Shown here: piece after piece, positions 35,701 to 48,700 of the stretch
Layout of the letters: the number at the start of each line of letters is the position of its first letter
Numbering within the stretch: position 1 is the stretch's first letter
Source of the DNA: Atherinomorus stipes
Lineage: Eukaryota > Chordata > Actinopteri > Atheriniformes > Atherinidae
DNA length: 64,000 nt
Direction of reading: 5' to 3'
Assembly: GCA_023101725.1 (NCBI GenBank)
Contig: JALJCO010010476.1
Location: forward strand, 1,736,001-1,800,000
The notes under the pieces: model-generated
Told to the model about the DNA's origin: nothing
Databases searched by the model: none
The model's input: the letters and a program-made list of their open reading frames with translations, nothing else
Program-made: the position numbers and the translations under genes

Positions 35701-36714
35701 GGGTCAGAAAGCTCCAGTGAAGGAGAAGAGTGCAGCAGTGATCCTGATGACATGGAGGAGGATATGGATGATCAGAGCAGTGACAGTCAGGACTCTGATT
35801 CTGGGGAGGAGAGTCCAGTTAAGAAGAAAGCCAAAGTAAGCATGTTCATATTTGAAATATTTCTCAAAGTTCTTGTAAGAGCCGAGGCCTCAGACCTTGA
35901 CTATAAGTGTGTTTTGGTGTAGTTTTTGTGAAGAGTTCATAACTGCTCAGGATTGTCAAAAGCTGCCTCAGTTGGTGGGTGGATGTGTTGGCTGACAGAG
36001 CTGCCACCGTGAGGCTTTCACTGCAGGCGCTGACATGACGTTCTGTCTTCTCCTTGTCTTCCATATCCTCCTACTCAGCGGCTGACACGCAGCACTTCTG
36101 AGAGTAAAAAGAGGAGACCTCGTGCTGCTTATGGAAACATTGCTCAACTGAGTCGTCACAATGTTCCTGTGACTTCCTCTTATCACCTCCAGTCTTATTC
36201 TCATCCTGCTGGCCCACCTAAATCCACAGCAGCGTTTCCGAAGAGCACCAGGGCTGCAGAGAAGGAAGGCCAGCAGCACATCAGCGTCATACAAACCACA
36301 GGACTGGCACTCAGCAATGGTTCCTCAACACAGCCCCACAGGGAGGCTTGTCCTCTGCCCTTAAAGTCCTCCCTTAACTCCATTTCCATCCCCACTTCAT
36401 CAAAACACTTGCTCAACCCAGCCTCATCAAAGCAGAGTTCTGCCTCCTCCTCTCAGAAACCTCTGGCTCTCTGTTCCACTAAGAAAACCCTTTCATTATC
36501 TTCCTCACCTAAACATCCACCACTTGGTTCATCCAGTCATTTCCCCCTCTCCTCTTTACCAAAACCAAGAACACTTTTATCCTCTGAAGAGTTATTGCAT
36601 AACCCCCAATTTTTTATGCCCCCTGGAAAGCTTGTCCCATTTATTGGTAGCATGCAGGAGAGCGGTGGAAACCTTCCAGGTGGAAGCTCATCACACTTAA
36701 ACACTCTGAAACAG
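31828..36714 (+). CDS. baz2b: baz2b coding exons 1-6: N-terminal region
   Basis: Exons: 31828-31987, 33605-33763, 34490-34623, 35351-35538, 35653-35835, 36079-36714 (residues about 1-486). Exon 2 contains [20 protein letters not shown], matching the mammalian VFGLHSASSGHSEFGGLG block. Exon 3 starts [20 protein letters not shown], a conserved WW-FFPPLLG block, but ends out of phase. Exon 4 carries [11 protein letters not shown] (mammalian VNGSINGSNT). Exon 5 is a serine/acidic stretch ([10 protein letters not shown]). Exon 6, 636 bases, is Ser/Pro/Lys-rich and contains [17 protein letters not shown], matching HTSVIQSTGL of mammals. No folded domain is known here; this region is likely disordered. 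Exon 4 could start at 35351 or at a second AG, 35360, with the same phase. Confidence 0.85.
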
Positions 36715-39700
36715 GTAAGTTGCTCCACTCTGTGTTGTTATAATGGATTTCACTTTTGAAATTTTTATTTCTATACTTAAACATAGCCTCATGCTTTCAC
36801 ATAGCAGTGACTATAGGCGTTGCCAGACATTTTATACCAGGACATGCGCCTCACTGTCTCTTACAGGAGTTAACCATTTAGCAGTGAGAGATGAAGTGAT
36901 ATAATAGTTCCGGGGCACAAGACAGTATTTTTTTTTTTTTTTTTTTTTAGCTTATCTGTGAAGTTTCCATTCACAATAATTTTGTTTTTTCTTTGAGGCA
37001 TAAATTGATGTAGTATACATCTGCACTGGTCAGTTCACCTAAGTTACATGGCCTACTCATTGAGGGAAGTAGAAGGCAGGAAAAAGTCATGGCTTTTCCC
37101 AAAAAAGAAATATCAGGCTACCCCCCAAAAAGAAAAGGGAGAGTAAGAGCACATTTGTTCAAACATATTTCAAACAACAGCTAATTATGTTCTCTTCTGC
37201 AAATGAAACTAAAGATAAGTGAAGTCTGCCAATTCAGCTTTAATTATGTTGGTTTTCAAAGTGAACTCTTAAACCCCAGTGAGGAGAGAGTGAGAGAGAG
37301 TGAGATCAAAATGTCATTACCTGACTGTGTTTACCACAACAACCTCATATTCAGTTAGAATGATGTTATGTTATGATCCAAATCAACTTATAGTCTGATT
37401 TAGATTATACATTATTATACATTCTGTGGTTGGTATGTTTCACTTTTGGTTGACAACATACAAAGACGAGACTAAAGAGGGAGAGGACAGAGATGAGGAG
37501 GATGACGATGGAGAGAAGAAGGAAAGAGCAGAAGAAAAGGAGAGATGAGGAGAATGGAGAGAAGGAAAAAGAGAGATGAGGCTGATAAAGAGGGAGAAAA
37601 GGAGAAAGATGAGGAGGATAGAGAGGGAAAGGAGGAGACGGATGTGGATAGAAAAAGAGAGGGGAATAGAGCAGGTAGTATAGATGGTTAAAATTCAATG
37701 AGCAGGTTTATTTGTTTTGTTTTTTATTGTTTTTTGGGGGTGTGGGGGGATGTGGATGTATTTTGGAATGAAGAAATGTCAAGTGTGGTATATTTGTAAT
37801 TTATTTTTTGCACTTACAGTTTTTGTTTCATGTCTAAAAAAGGGTCATTCATGTTCACAATGTGGAATATTGTTTGTGATCAAGCACATTTATTTAACCT
37901 TTATCAGCTGTTCAGTCTGAGCATCAGCTTGAGAGTACCACTAACTGCAGGCTGAACAAAAGCTAGTAGATGAAACATAATGTTGCCCATTTTATAAACG
38001 CATCGGGTCTTTATGATAAAAGATGTAATCTGAGTAATGGGGTACCTGTGTCCTGCTGAAGCCCCACAGTATGTCCAGCAATGCTCCTGGTTATAACCCT
38101 GCTTCTCCTTCCTGTGCATTGTTCTCTCTGTCTTGAAATAAATGAAAATAACAGTGTCTCTTCACAGCAGAAAATGAATGCTCGCATACTATTATCTATC
38201 TGGGCTTTATTATTCTTTATGAGCGTCTGACCACGACATGACTAGGAGTCACAATGCGTTTAGCTCTACTGGGAACACTTCACAAAACTGACAGGCAATT
38301 AGCTCTGTTGTGCTTTGGGATGTTTGTTATCAAGAGAAAAGGAATTGGCCTCTTTTACAGGACTCGGTTATTGTCACCACTCTGAGAGGGAGGGAAAATG
38401 GAGCAATCTGTAACAAGAGGGTTTTAATTCATATGATGGTACATTAAATGCAGGCTTTTGATTTGCCAGAGTTTGACAATAGCAACAAATACGAGATGAC
38501 AGCTAACGTCTCACGGTGGCACTAAGCCAAACAATTTGAAAATATTTTTCATAGCTGCCTCTTCTCCTTTATGTTTGTTGACAGGCTGGAGTTGGCTCTT
38601 CATTGTCCCTGTCACTTATTACACCTCAAATTCCTTCATTTACAGCCCATAGTAATGTAATGTGACTGACAGTTTGTGTAATTACTTCTTTTTTTTCTTT
38701 TTTATGCATAAAGCCCATCTATTTGAAGGATTCTGTGAAGCAGGCTTCCTCTGTGCGACCTAAGAACCAAATCTGGTATTAAAAAAAGCGCATTTCAGCT
38801 TCTTTTCATTGCTGATACTACTTAATTATTTGTCAGCTACAATAATCAATCATTTGTTGTCTTTCTCAATCAGCAGTGACACAAAGTTGCTCAAAAACTT
38901 CCATCCTAATGGAGAGACGTGCGGTGCAGTTCAAGATGCACCTCTGGCCCTCATCACTAAACCCCGCAACCAGAGCAGCTCTCCCACCACCAGGCCGTCC
39001 TACCTCATGCCAATCAACTTGAGCACTGGCACCAAGGAGACGTCTCGCAGCTCCGCTTCATCCTTTAAGTCATCTGCCTCGTCGGGACTTCCCATCGGAT
39101 CAAAGAAGGCCGCCAGAAACTGCGAGTCCGATTTCCACAGCAGCAGAGACTCTGACGACTCTTTTGGAGACAACTGCGATAATGACGACGATGAAGATGA
39201 CATTGAGGATGAAGATTCCGGCAGTAGCCTTTCAGGTTAGATCAAACCGTAAACCCCTTTTTTCACTACTAAAAAGAAACCATTGATTAAACAAGCTGCA
39301 GATAAGTGGTGCTCACCTTGTTTGGTTGTGCTGTGTGGAGAATATCAGGCTTTAACTGAGCTCTCTGGAATCCCCTGCAGACTCTGAGAGCAATCTCGAG
39401 AGTGACTCCGATGGTTCTGAGGCTGACACGAGGGAGTGCGTAGAGGCGGAAGCGGATAGCGACGCAGACAGGATTCCTCTTAAACCAGCTGAAGCATCGT
39501 CTTCTCACAAATCCTCAGCCAATTGCTCAGCACTTAACCTGCAGATTTCCAGGCCTCCTGGTCTACTGAGGAGTCGTTTACCCAACACCATCACCAACGC
39601 TGGGGCCTTGAATTACCGTGGCAACCCGTCCCCATCCTTCACATTTGGAACAATAGCAGGTAACAGATTTCTGTTTTCTGAAAGATTAAATAAATCCTTC

Positions 39701-42700
39701 ACCCAGTTGCATGATCGGGTTAATGTACTAATTTCATCCAGATAGGAAGGTGTACTGTAGGTATTCAGAGGGTATTTTTAATCTGAGAATAAAATGGGGT
39801 TCTTTTCAAAGTCAGATATTTATTTTTCCAGCATTATTTTAGGGATTACTTAATGAGTTCACCCTCTGAAATTGTTTTTATTATTGTTTTAATGGTACAC
39901 AGCAGGTTTTGCCTCAGAGGCCATGACAGATGCTTTATATATCTGATAGTGGAGGACTCAAATATTTTCCTATAATGGCAAGTTACTCTATTGATTCTTT
40001 TTACTCCCCCGTGAATAATAAATGATCATACTGTACCATGTCTGTGTGGAGGATCCTAACTCAAACCAGAGACATCATTTAGGCTTTAGAGCTGCAACAT
40101 AAACCATTTCAATCAGGTCTTGATTGGTTAAAGAATTATTTCTGAACTTCTTTTTAGACACTACGACATTTACGTATTAAAACCACTAACGCTGCATTTT
40201 CCTGAAGCCAGTGTGCTCTCTCACCAGCACTCTTTGGCTCCTGATTTATTGACATATAAGCTTTCCCCACACCCTGAGATAGAGTTTTTGCTCTGTAATT
40301 TTAGATGTTCTGTTCTTTTTTGTTGAGGAAGTAAACATTCATTGTTGTTTAGGCACTGAAAACGTCTGATGTCCCCATGTTACTTATGGGCACTTTGAAT
40401 AGCACAGAAATGTATAATCTTCCTTCACCTGATGTGTTTCTTGATGCAGCTCCAGACTGAGAACTCATATTATTTCATTTGAGTTCAGTTTAGACACAAG
40501 TCAACTTCAGTCAAGCTGTAGCAGCGTCTCAAAGATGTTTTAGAAAGTAGTTATAAATACAGGCACCAAATACATCTACTTTTGCAAGAGGTTCTGGCCT
40601 GGGTCTCCCATTTTTTCTTGGGGTATAGTCCTGTAAACAGGACAGTTTGTGGATTTGCTCAGGTTCTACTGAAATGGAGAAAAGCTCTGAGTTATTTCTC
40701 CTGTTTTTTAGGGTCGGGAAGGAGGAGAAGAGTCACAGATGAGAGAGTTCTGCAATTGCCTCTTGAGTTCGGGTGAGTTGAATTTTGTGTTTATGTCCCA
40801 TTTGTTCTCACCATCAAATCCGCTATATTGTTGTCGTGGAAGCAGTCAGTGTTGAGTTAAATGCCAGCTCACTGAGGGCTGAAAAGTGAACTTTCATAAA
40901 ACATTACCTGCAGTCAAAGTTTCTTTGTGGAGCAGCCTGAGAACATTAACCTTTTCCATCTGCTGTTTTATCATTTGTAAGTTTTTTTTTTTGTTGTTGT
41001 GAACTTTAGTTTTAATCAAGCACTTTACAGTGTTAAACATTATTTGCATGTAAAGTCAATCAATATTTGATTTAAGCATCCAGCTTCCAGTGACACTTTG
41101 ATAACTGTTGGGACAGTTTCAGGATGAAAAAACATAAAGCTCTGAGATTCAAATTGGAGTGTGACTTTGTCTTTGTGAGCATGGGCGAAGTAGTAGACCA
41201 CAAAAAAAGGAGATCCTTGCCTTCTTTTACAAGCCTCTTTAAATTGTGTGTCATTCTGTAGTGGGCAGGAAATTAAACGAGGCCCAGCAGTTACACATAA
41301 GGGGTCCAGCCTCGACACAGACGTGCAACATTAGCAGCTCCCTGCCCACAAATTCCACTGCCTTGAACGAGCCCAGCCTTTTATCTTCCAGGGATGTTTT
41401 TCATCTTAGGTTTTAAGCAGAGGCCACAGGACTGTATTTCACTTACTGCTCTGTCTGGGAAAACAGCCTACATGTCCTTTCTGTAAGGTATAGCTGCTCC
41501 TCAGAGGAGGTCATGGAAACTAAGAGATTACCTCACTTGGCAAAAACTATTTAGGATTATCATCACAGCAGCCAATGAAGCCACAGAATACATAGTAAAC
41601 AGATGTTGTGTGTTAAACATGTTGTTTAGGTGGAAGAGAGAGACCCAGGTCAGGACCGTGGCGGGGCGTCTACAAGGGGAGGTGGCTTACTTTGCTCCAT
41701 GTGGGAAGAAGCTGCGTCAGTATCCTGATGTAATGAAGGTAAATCAGAACCGTGTATTGTAGCTTTATACCATAAGGATTCATTTAGCCTGACGTTATTG
41801 TCCTTACTAATTGTTCCAGTGAAATTTTACTTAAACTTCTACGTTGTGATTAATTTAAAAAGAGTTAATTAGTATGCGTCACGTTTTTTTTTTTTTTTTT
41901 TCCTCCACAGTACTTAGTCAGGAACGGAATAACTGAAATCTCGCGGGACAACTTCAGCTTTAGCACAAAAATGAAAGTTGGTGACTTCTACGAGGCCAGA
42001 GAAGGACCAGAGGTAAATGCTTCTGTTGAGTTTCCAGTAGACAGCAACTTCAAAACTAAGTTGTCTCATAAACCAACAACATGGTGTAGAATTTATCAAG
42101 AAGAGTGGCTATAATTACACAGACCCCTTTTAATCTTATTAATAACCCAATCAGGTAATGTATCCTATAAACATCTAAATTAGATTAGTTATACTATCCA
42201 TTACAGTCAGATCAAGAGGGTTGATTTAAACCTTTTACTAATCTGATCAATAGGAAAGTGTTACCAAAGAATACTGTACACTTAATTGGATTTTTTCCCT
42301 CTGGTTTGGATAAAGTTGTTTTGTTTGTTGTTTTTTTTAGCTTAAATCACAGGTGATCTAATTGAGTAGAAAGGGTAGAAACGTGGCTTCAGTGAAAATC
42401 ATTATGAGTGTAACAAACGGCTTTTGGTGAAGACCTAAGTACACGTAGGACTTTTTCATGTTGCTTCATTATTGATCAGTGTACTGAGTTAGGACAGTTG
42501 TCTCTTTTGGGCACATGCGGGCCATTCAAGGCCATAGATGGCTCATACTAGAGTCTGATGGTGGTCAAATTCAATTATAATACAAACAACCACGCGCAAA
42601 AAATCTAGCTTGAGTGAAAAATTTGAATTGAGCATGAAGACCTGCAGTGTGAATGTGGCCTCAGTTTCAGGTCTGTCCCTGGACAGGGCACAGAGTTGAC

Positions 42701-45700
42701 TGAATTGTAGAAATTCACTCACTTCCTGCTTGTTTAGTAGCCGAGAAGCTGGACATTAAGTTGTAAAAACCTCTTTCTTCTTTTATTGTATTTTCTGTAG
42801 ATTAGTAGCAAGGCTCATGTTTTACATGCAAAAAAAATGCATTCTGATTAAATGCTCTGCAGCAAGTAAACAGGCAACTTATTGGATGTGTTCATTTAGA
42901 GTCCATGTACAGGTATACGGTTGGAACAGTTTCGTTCGAGAGAAATGAAGCTGTCTCAACTCTGTAATCAAGAGAAAAAGTGAATAAGGTAATGTTTATT
43001 CCCTTATTTGTTTGTATTTCCCCTCAACCTACATTAAATTGTTCAGGGTTTACGTTGGTGTTTGCTGGCTGAAGATGAGATCACTACCTGCATCATTGCG
43101 ATGGATGGGAGGCGCAGCCAACGCCCAAAGTCTGAGCACCAGCTGGCAGGTGATGGCTTTGGGGCCAGACATCCTGATCCTGTAAATCTTGGTGAAAATA
43201 ATTTCCAGGATGTCAGCGATTCCAAGCTGTTGCGTAAACTGGAAGCTCAAGGTCAGTTTGCATCATAAAAATGTAGAGAATAAAACTTCAGAAAGTACTG
43301 GCTCTGCGTTACACCTTTCATTGACACATTTCTTGTAAGGAGTTCAGCAGCTGGCCACCTGCAATATGAGATTACTCAAGATTTTCCCAAATACTTAAGT
43401 CATAAATACCAAACATCTATCAAATTCCAACAGGTCTGACCAAACTGATTCTCTTTTTGTCCCTTGTATCACATTTCATCATGTTGCAGAAATAGCTCGA
43501 CAGGCAGCTCAGATCAAAATGATTAGAAAACTAGAGAAGCAGGCTATGGCACAAGCAGCCAAGGAGGCAAGGAGGCAACAAGGTAAGCAGCTGCCGTCCA
43601 ATCAGACTCTAAACTAAGTGATGCTTTTTGCCAACTTAATTTGTTTGTACATACTAGCAAGAATGGCTGCTGAGGAGAGGCGGAAAAAGCGGGAAGAGAT
43701 GAAGATCCTTAAACAGCAGGTAAGTTTTATTTCCTATGCAGATTCCTAACTGTGCATCTGCACTGTTCATATTCAGACTTCATTCACTCTAAGGTGAAAA
43801 GGTTTTCGGTACAAGTAGATCCACTTTGAAACTGTGAGAAAGTTGCTGCTGTTCAAAATGCTGCACCTTTTACCATCTGCATAGGCTCGCTGTACTTCCT
43901 TCACCCCCACACCCTGTTCCCTTGCATCACTCTATAACATGCATGACTTAACAGTTCATTCATTTGATCTTGCCCTCATCCTTTTACCAGGAGAAGATCA
44001 AGCGCATTCAGCAAATTCGTATAGAGAAAGAACTCCGTGCACAGCAAATTCTTGAGGTTTGTGCTGAAAGTTATTGCAGAAACGTTTTAAAACACTTCCT
44101 TTCTGCTGTTGATAGGATTTAGGGAGGGGGAGGGGGGGAGACAACCAAAGGCTATTCCTAAATTATGTGGCCCCACTTTTAGCCTGTACATGTGACTAAT
44201 GCTTAATTGGTTTCTTGCAAAAGTGCTTTTGAATATGAAAATCTCTTCAGACCGTGCTGGAGCTTAATACAAAATACAGTATTTCATTAAGTAAGAGGTG
44301 GCTCAGAGTTTACCATGGCTAGGTAAAACACCTATTTTGCATTCCTTTCCTAATGCAAGCTGTGGAGTATTTCAGCCTTTATAAATCAAATTTCAGTTGA
44401 CACGCTTGGCAAGTGGCTCTTAACAGGATTTCATTGGGGTTATAATTACTGATAGAAATTTTGCCTAATTTATTCTCACTGCCTGCTGGTGTTTCATTAT
44501 AACCGCAGTCACTTTGTTTCTCGGTGTTAATGGGGGGGAAATGATTATTTCATTGCTCAAGATTTCAATATGTTAGATGTGATGTTATCTGTGAACCACG
44601 GTGTATGCAGATTCAAACTGTGATCTTTTGAGATTATCTGGCTTATTCTGTTGTATTTTCACCTAATGATGTTGAGAGAAAGAGATATTATAACACATTA
44701 GGGGAAAATATGTATTCTAAAAGATGCTGATTTGGATTAGAGCTTTGCTGTGGTTTACTTGCAGCCTTTGGTTTGAATAAGTGTATTGTTTGCGCAGCCT
44801 TAAGACTTTTTTTCTGCACACAGGCAAAAAGAAAGAAGAAAGAAGCAGCAGCCAATGCAAAAATGCTGGAAGCTGAAAAACGAAGCAAGGTGAGGTGTGA
44901 TTAATGAACAATGTTTGAATTGTTTTATCTCTATTGATACCAGTCAGTCCATTATCTCACTCAGTGTACCGACATACCTCTGAACCTCGGTCTCTATCTT
45001 CTGGCAGTGTAATATTCTGACTTTATTGTCCCGCTTGTCAGCACAAAATTAGATGTTGATTGCCTTTTTTCAGTCACTGTAATTAGAAAGAAGAGGAATC
45101 AGAATCATTTCCCTCCATTAAGATTGAGGATGTTTTTATTTGCAGATCACTCAGCCAGTAATGTTTAGAGGGGTGGAAGGTTGGCAGTTTTATAATTGAA
45201 TAAGATGAGCATTGTATTTGTGTTCTTTTAATGATGTTTGTGTGTGCATTTCTCTCTTTTTTTTGGTTCCTAATTTAATTACTCCTGTTTATGAAGGAGA
45301 AAGAGATGCGTAGACTTCAAGCTGTCATCCTTAAGCATCAGGTATGTAAAACCATCCTTTCCATGTTCAGCTTTTACATTTCTAAGATGGTTTTACTGAT
45401 CACCATTTGCACACTACATACTTTTTATTTTACAAACTTAAAGTTGTCCTCTTTCATTTCTAAAAACTGGCCAACTGTCTGCCAGGAGTTGGAGAGGCAT
45501 AGGCTAGATATGGTACGATGATGTTTGTTCCTGTTCATTTATAAACTTATTGTGCATGTGCTGTGATGAATAGCTGGCGTCAGTGCTGTGAGTAAAATGT
45601 AGCGTTCGCTGTGGCTGTTTAACATCCCTCTGCATGGCTTTTCCTGAAAAGTACACTGCATGTTTGTGTGATTGGTTTCTCAGAGGAAATGCATCCATTG

Positions 45701-48700
45701 CCCACCCAGCATGATCAAAAATACCTCAGCTACTTAAAATGATACAAGGCTGCACAGATATCTAATAAACAGAAAAAACATTTGTTTCACTGCTTCTGTT
45801 TTATAGTTATTACATTTGTGTGTTTAACACCACAGTCATTGAATTTCTTGATAGTTGCATATTGTATTCAGTTATGCATTTTACACTGTTGGATGTGCCT
45901 AAAAACTGTTTTGTTTGATGTGGAAAAATAGTAGGGTTGGTGAATTAAAACGAAAACTCTGTACTGTGGCAGGAGAGGGAAAGACGCAGGCAGCACATGA
46001 TACTCATGAAAGCTGTGGAAGCCCGCAGGAAGGCAGAGGTGGGTAACTGCTGAGTATTATCTCAGCTGATCTTTGCCTTTATTCCTGTTCATGTCCCGTG
46101 CAGGAGTCACTAGAGACGGAATGGAATGATAAAGTACAGAACTTGTTGTTCAACTGAGAAAAAACAGAAATGTGAAAAATATGTAAAAAAAAAAAAAAAA
46201 AAAGGGGGGTTAAATTGGTGCACATATATGCGTTTAAACACCATGTGCTATATGAGGCGTATAATGATTTCTTTTTTTTCTTTTTTGTCATTTATACCAT
46301 AAAATGTGAATGTTGATTTTTTTTTTTCTCTTAATTTTTAAAAACATATCCTACAGGATCGTCTTTCCATACACAAAAGAAAATAACTCATTGATTCTTT
46401 ATTACATTATTTGTGCATTCATAACAGCTCATTAAGTCTTGGAACAGCATTTGTACATCAATGTTCTTGATGATCCAACATGTTTGGAGTCATATTGTGT
46501 TATTGCTGTTTTAGTTATTGTTTCTGGTCTTTAAGAAAAGACATGTTGTAGCGCACAGATCTGTTCTGATCCTACTCTGAAGTGGTGCTAATGCTCACTG
46601 AACTTTTGCTGTAGGAGAAAGAACGTCTGAAGAAAGAAAAAAAGATGAGAAAAGGCTGAACAAGGAGAGGAAGCTGGAACTCCGAAGGCTAGAGCTGGAG
46701 AAAGCAAAGGAGCTGAAGAAGCCAAATGAAGACATGTTTTTAGCAGATCATAAGGTATTCACATATTTGTTTATAGAAACAGTCTGTGGAGTAAATAGAT
46801 GGAAACATTGGCTCATACATACTTGGAAGGATTTTGTTTTTTTTTTTTACTGAAAATTGAATCAGTATAATAATGTTGTGACTGTACACATGAAGATTAG
46901 AGGTGGTCTTGATGGATTTCATAGAATTGTCTCACAATCACCACTAAAATGGATGCATAATATCACTGAAAGCATCTGGAATTGATGAAAATGAGAACAG
47001 TAGATCACAACACTGCCACCAAGTGGCTGACGTAGTCTCAATGCTGACCAAGTATTTATTGGATGAGTTCAGGGTGTTTATTAACAGAGTAATCTGAAAC
47101 AGTCCTTAAACTAAAATTAATTTGTTATGATATTGTAATAAGGATTTTTTTTCATATGATTATAATATCTGTTTCTTGATAGGTTTGTTTACATTTGTTT
47201 AACTCTCACCAGCCACTTCCAGATCTGTCTCGTGTCCCTGGTCTGGTCTTACCAGGAAGCACATTCTCCGACTGCCTGATGGTGCTACAGTTCTTACGTA
47301 GCTTTGGAAAGGTCCTGAAACTGGACTTGCATGCAAAAACACTCAGCATAATTAAGCTTCAGGAGGGGCTGCTTAACATCGGGGACAGCATGCACAAAGT
47401 GCAGGACCTACTGGTGAGCATGCTGTCTGCAGCCATGTGTGACCCTGGTATACCTGCAGGACACAAGGTGAGTCTGTCATTGTGTCAGTAGTTTTTGTTT
47501 GTTTGTTTTTTTACAGTTGTTGAATTGTAAATCCTGCTGTGAACTATGTACAGATACAGATATAGTCCTACAGTCAATAAAACTGCCATGATAATATCTG
47601 TTCTTATACTGAACATATGAGTAAAAACTGAGTTTGTGTAAAAATGAATAAGACAGAACAAACACAAGTGACAATATCCGTCGGCAGTGACCTCCTCCAT
47701 GACAACCTGATCAAAGCTGTTCCCAGCTAATCACTTCAAACCCACATGGTTGTTTTAATTAGTGCTTTGGCTCTGAGGATTTAAACATACTGTACAGTAG
47801 CATGTCATAAGTGGTTATGCCTTTAGAGCTGTTGAACATTTTGGTTAAAACCATTGACTGCAAGAAATGAACAAAGCCTCGTCACATCCTTTATTTGTTT
47901 TGTGAGCTGCTGTTCTGAAGCCTCAAATTCAGCATTTGGTCATTGTGTTTTGATATACAGTATTTAAGGCCAAAATGTTTGGATAAAGATGTGACGCTGC
48001 AGAAAGCGCTAGCTGTCATTTTAAAACCTAGCATGTATTTTATAAGGAATGATAGAAGTATCTTCAGGACAACTGCCAGCACAGTAATCAGAGGAAGAGG
48101 ATCGATGAAATGGCACCATAATAACTATGGTTGTTTGAAGCAAATTTCTGGGATTGCTACTGTTATTACCCTAAAAGGCGTCCTTAAGTACCGTAGTTCT
48201 TCATACCTTAGAGAGATATTGTAGCATTTTTTGCTAAGATGCTTTCAAAGTCTCTTGAGTGCACATGAAAAACAGCTGTGTATTTAAGCACATAAAACTG
48301 ACGTAATGGGTGCTCCTTAAGCATCAGGAAGAGAAGGTTGCTTAAAAATACATTTTTCGAACAGGCATTTATTACAACTATTTACTTTGCCTTTGCACCA
48401 CATAAATTGTTATTACCGTTTACACTTTGTAGACATGAGACGATGTTCTTTTGAAATGGTGAGACTACATTCTTTAAAAGCTTTTTTTGTTGTTGTTAAA
48501 GAGCAAAACTATCTTGGGGGACCACCTGACCAGTGTAGAGATCAACCGAGACAACGTTTCTGAGATTCTGCAGATGTACATGGAGGGCCTCTCCGACCAG
48601 ACAGAGATGGCTGCTCTGGCCTTCAGTCTCAAGACGAAAGCTTTTCAGGCCCACAGTCCATCACAGAAAGCCTCCATGCTGGCATTCTTGGTTAATGAGC

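Noticed and set aside
37405..37698. 97-codon Ser/Pro/Phe-rich minus-strand frame
   Set aside because: It is the pyrimidine complement of the purine tract, hence low complexity.
47943..48224. 93-codon frame in baz2b intron 22
   Set aside because: No splice sites in suitable phase, and baz2b exons 22 and 23 already join perfectly without it.
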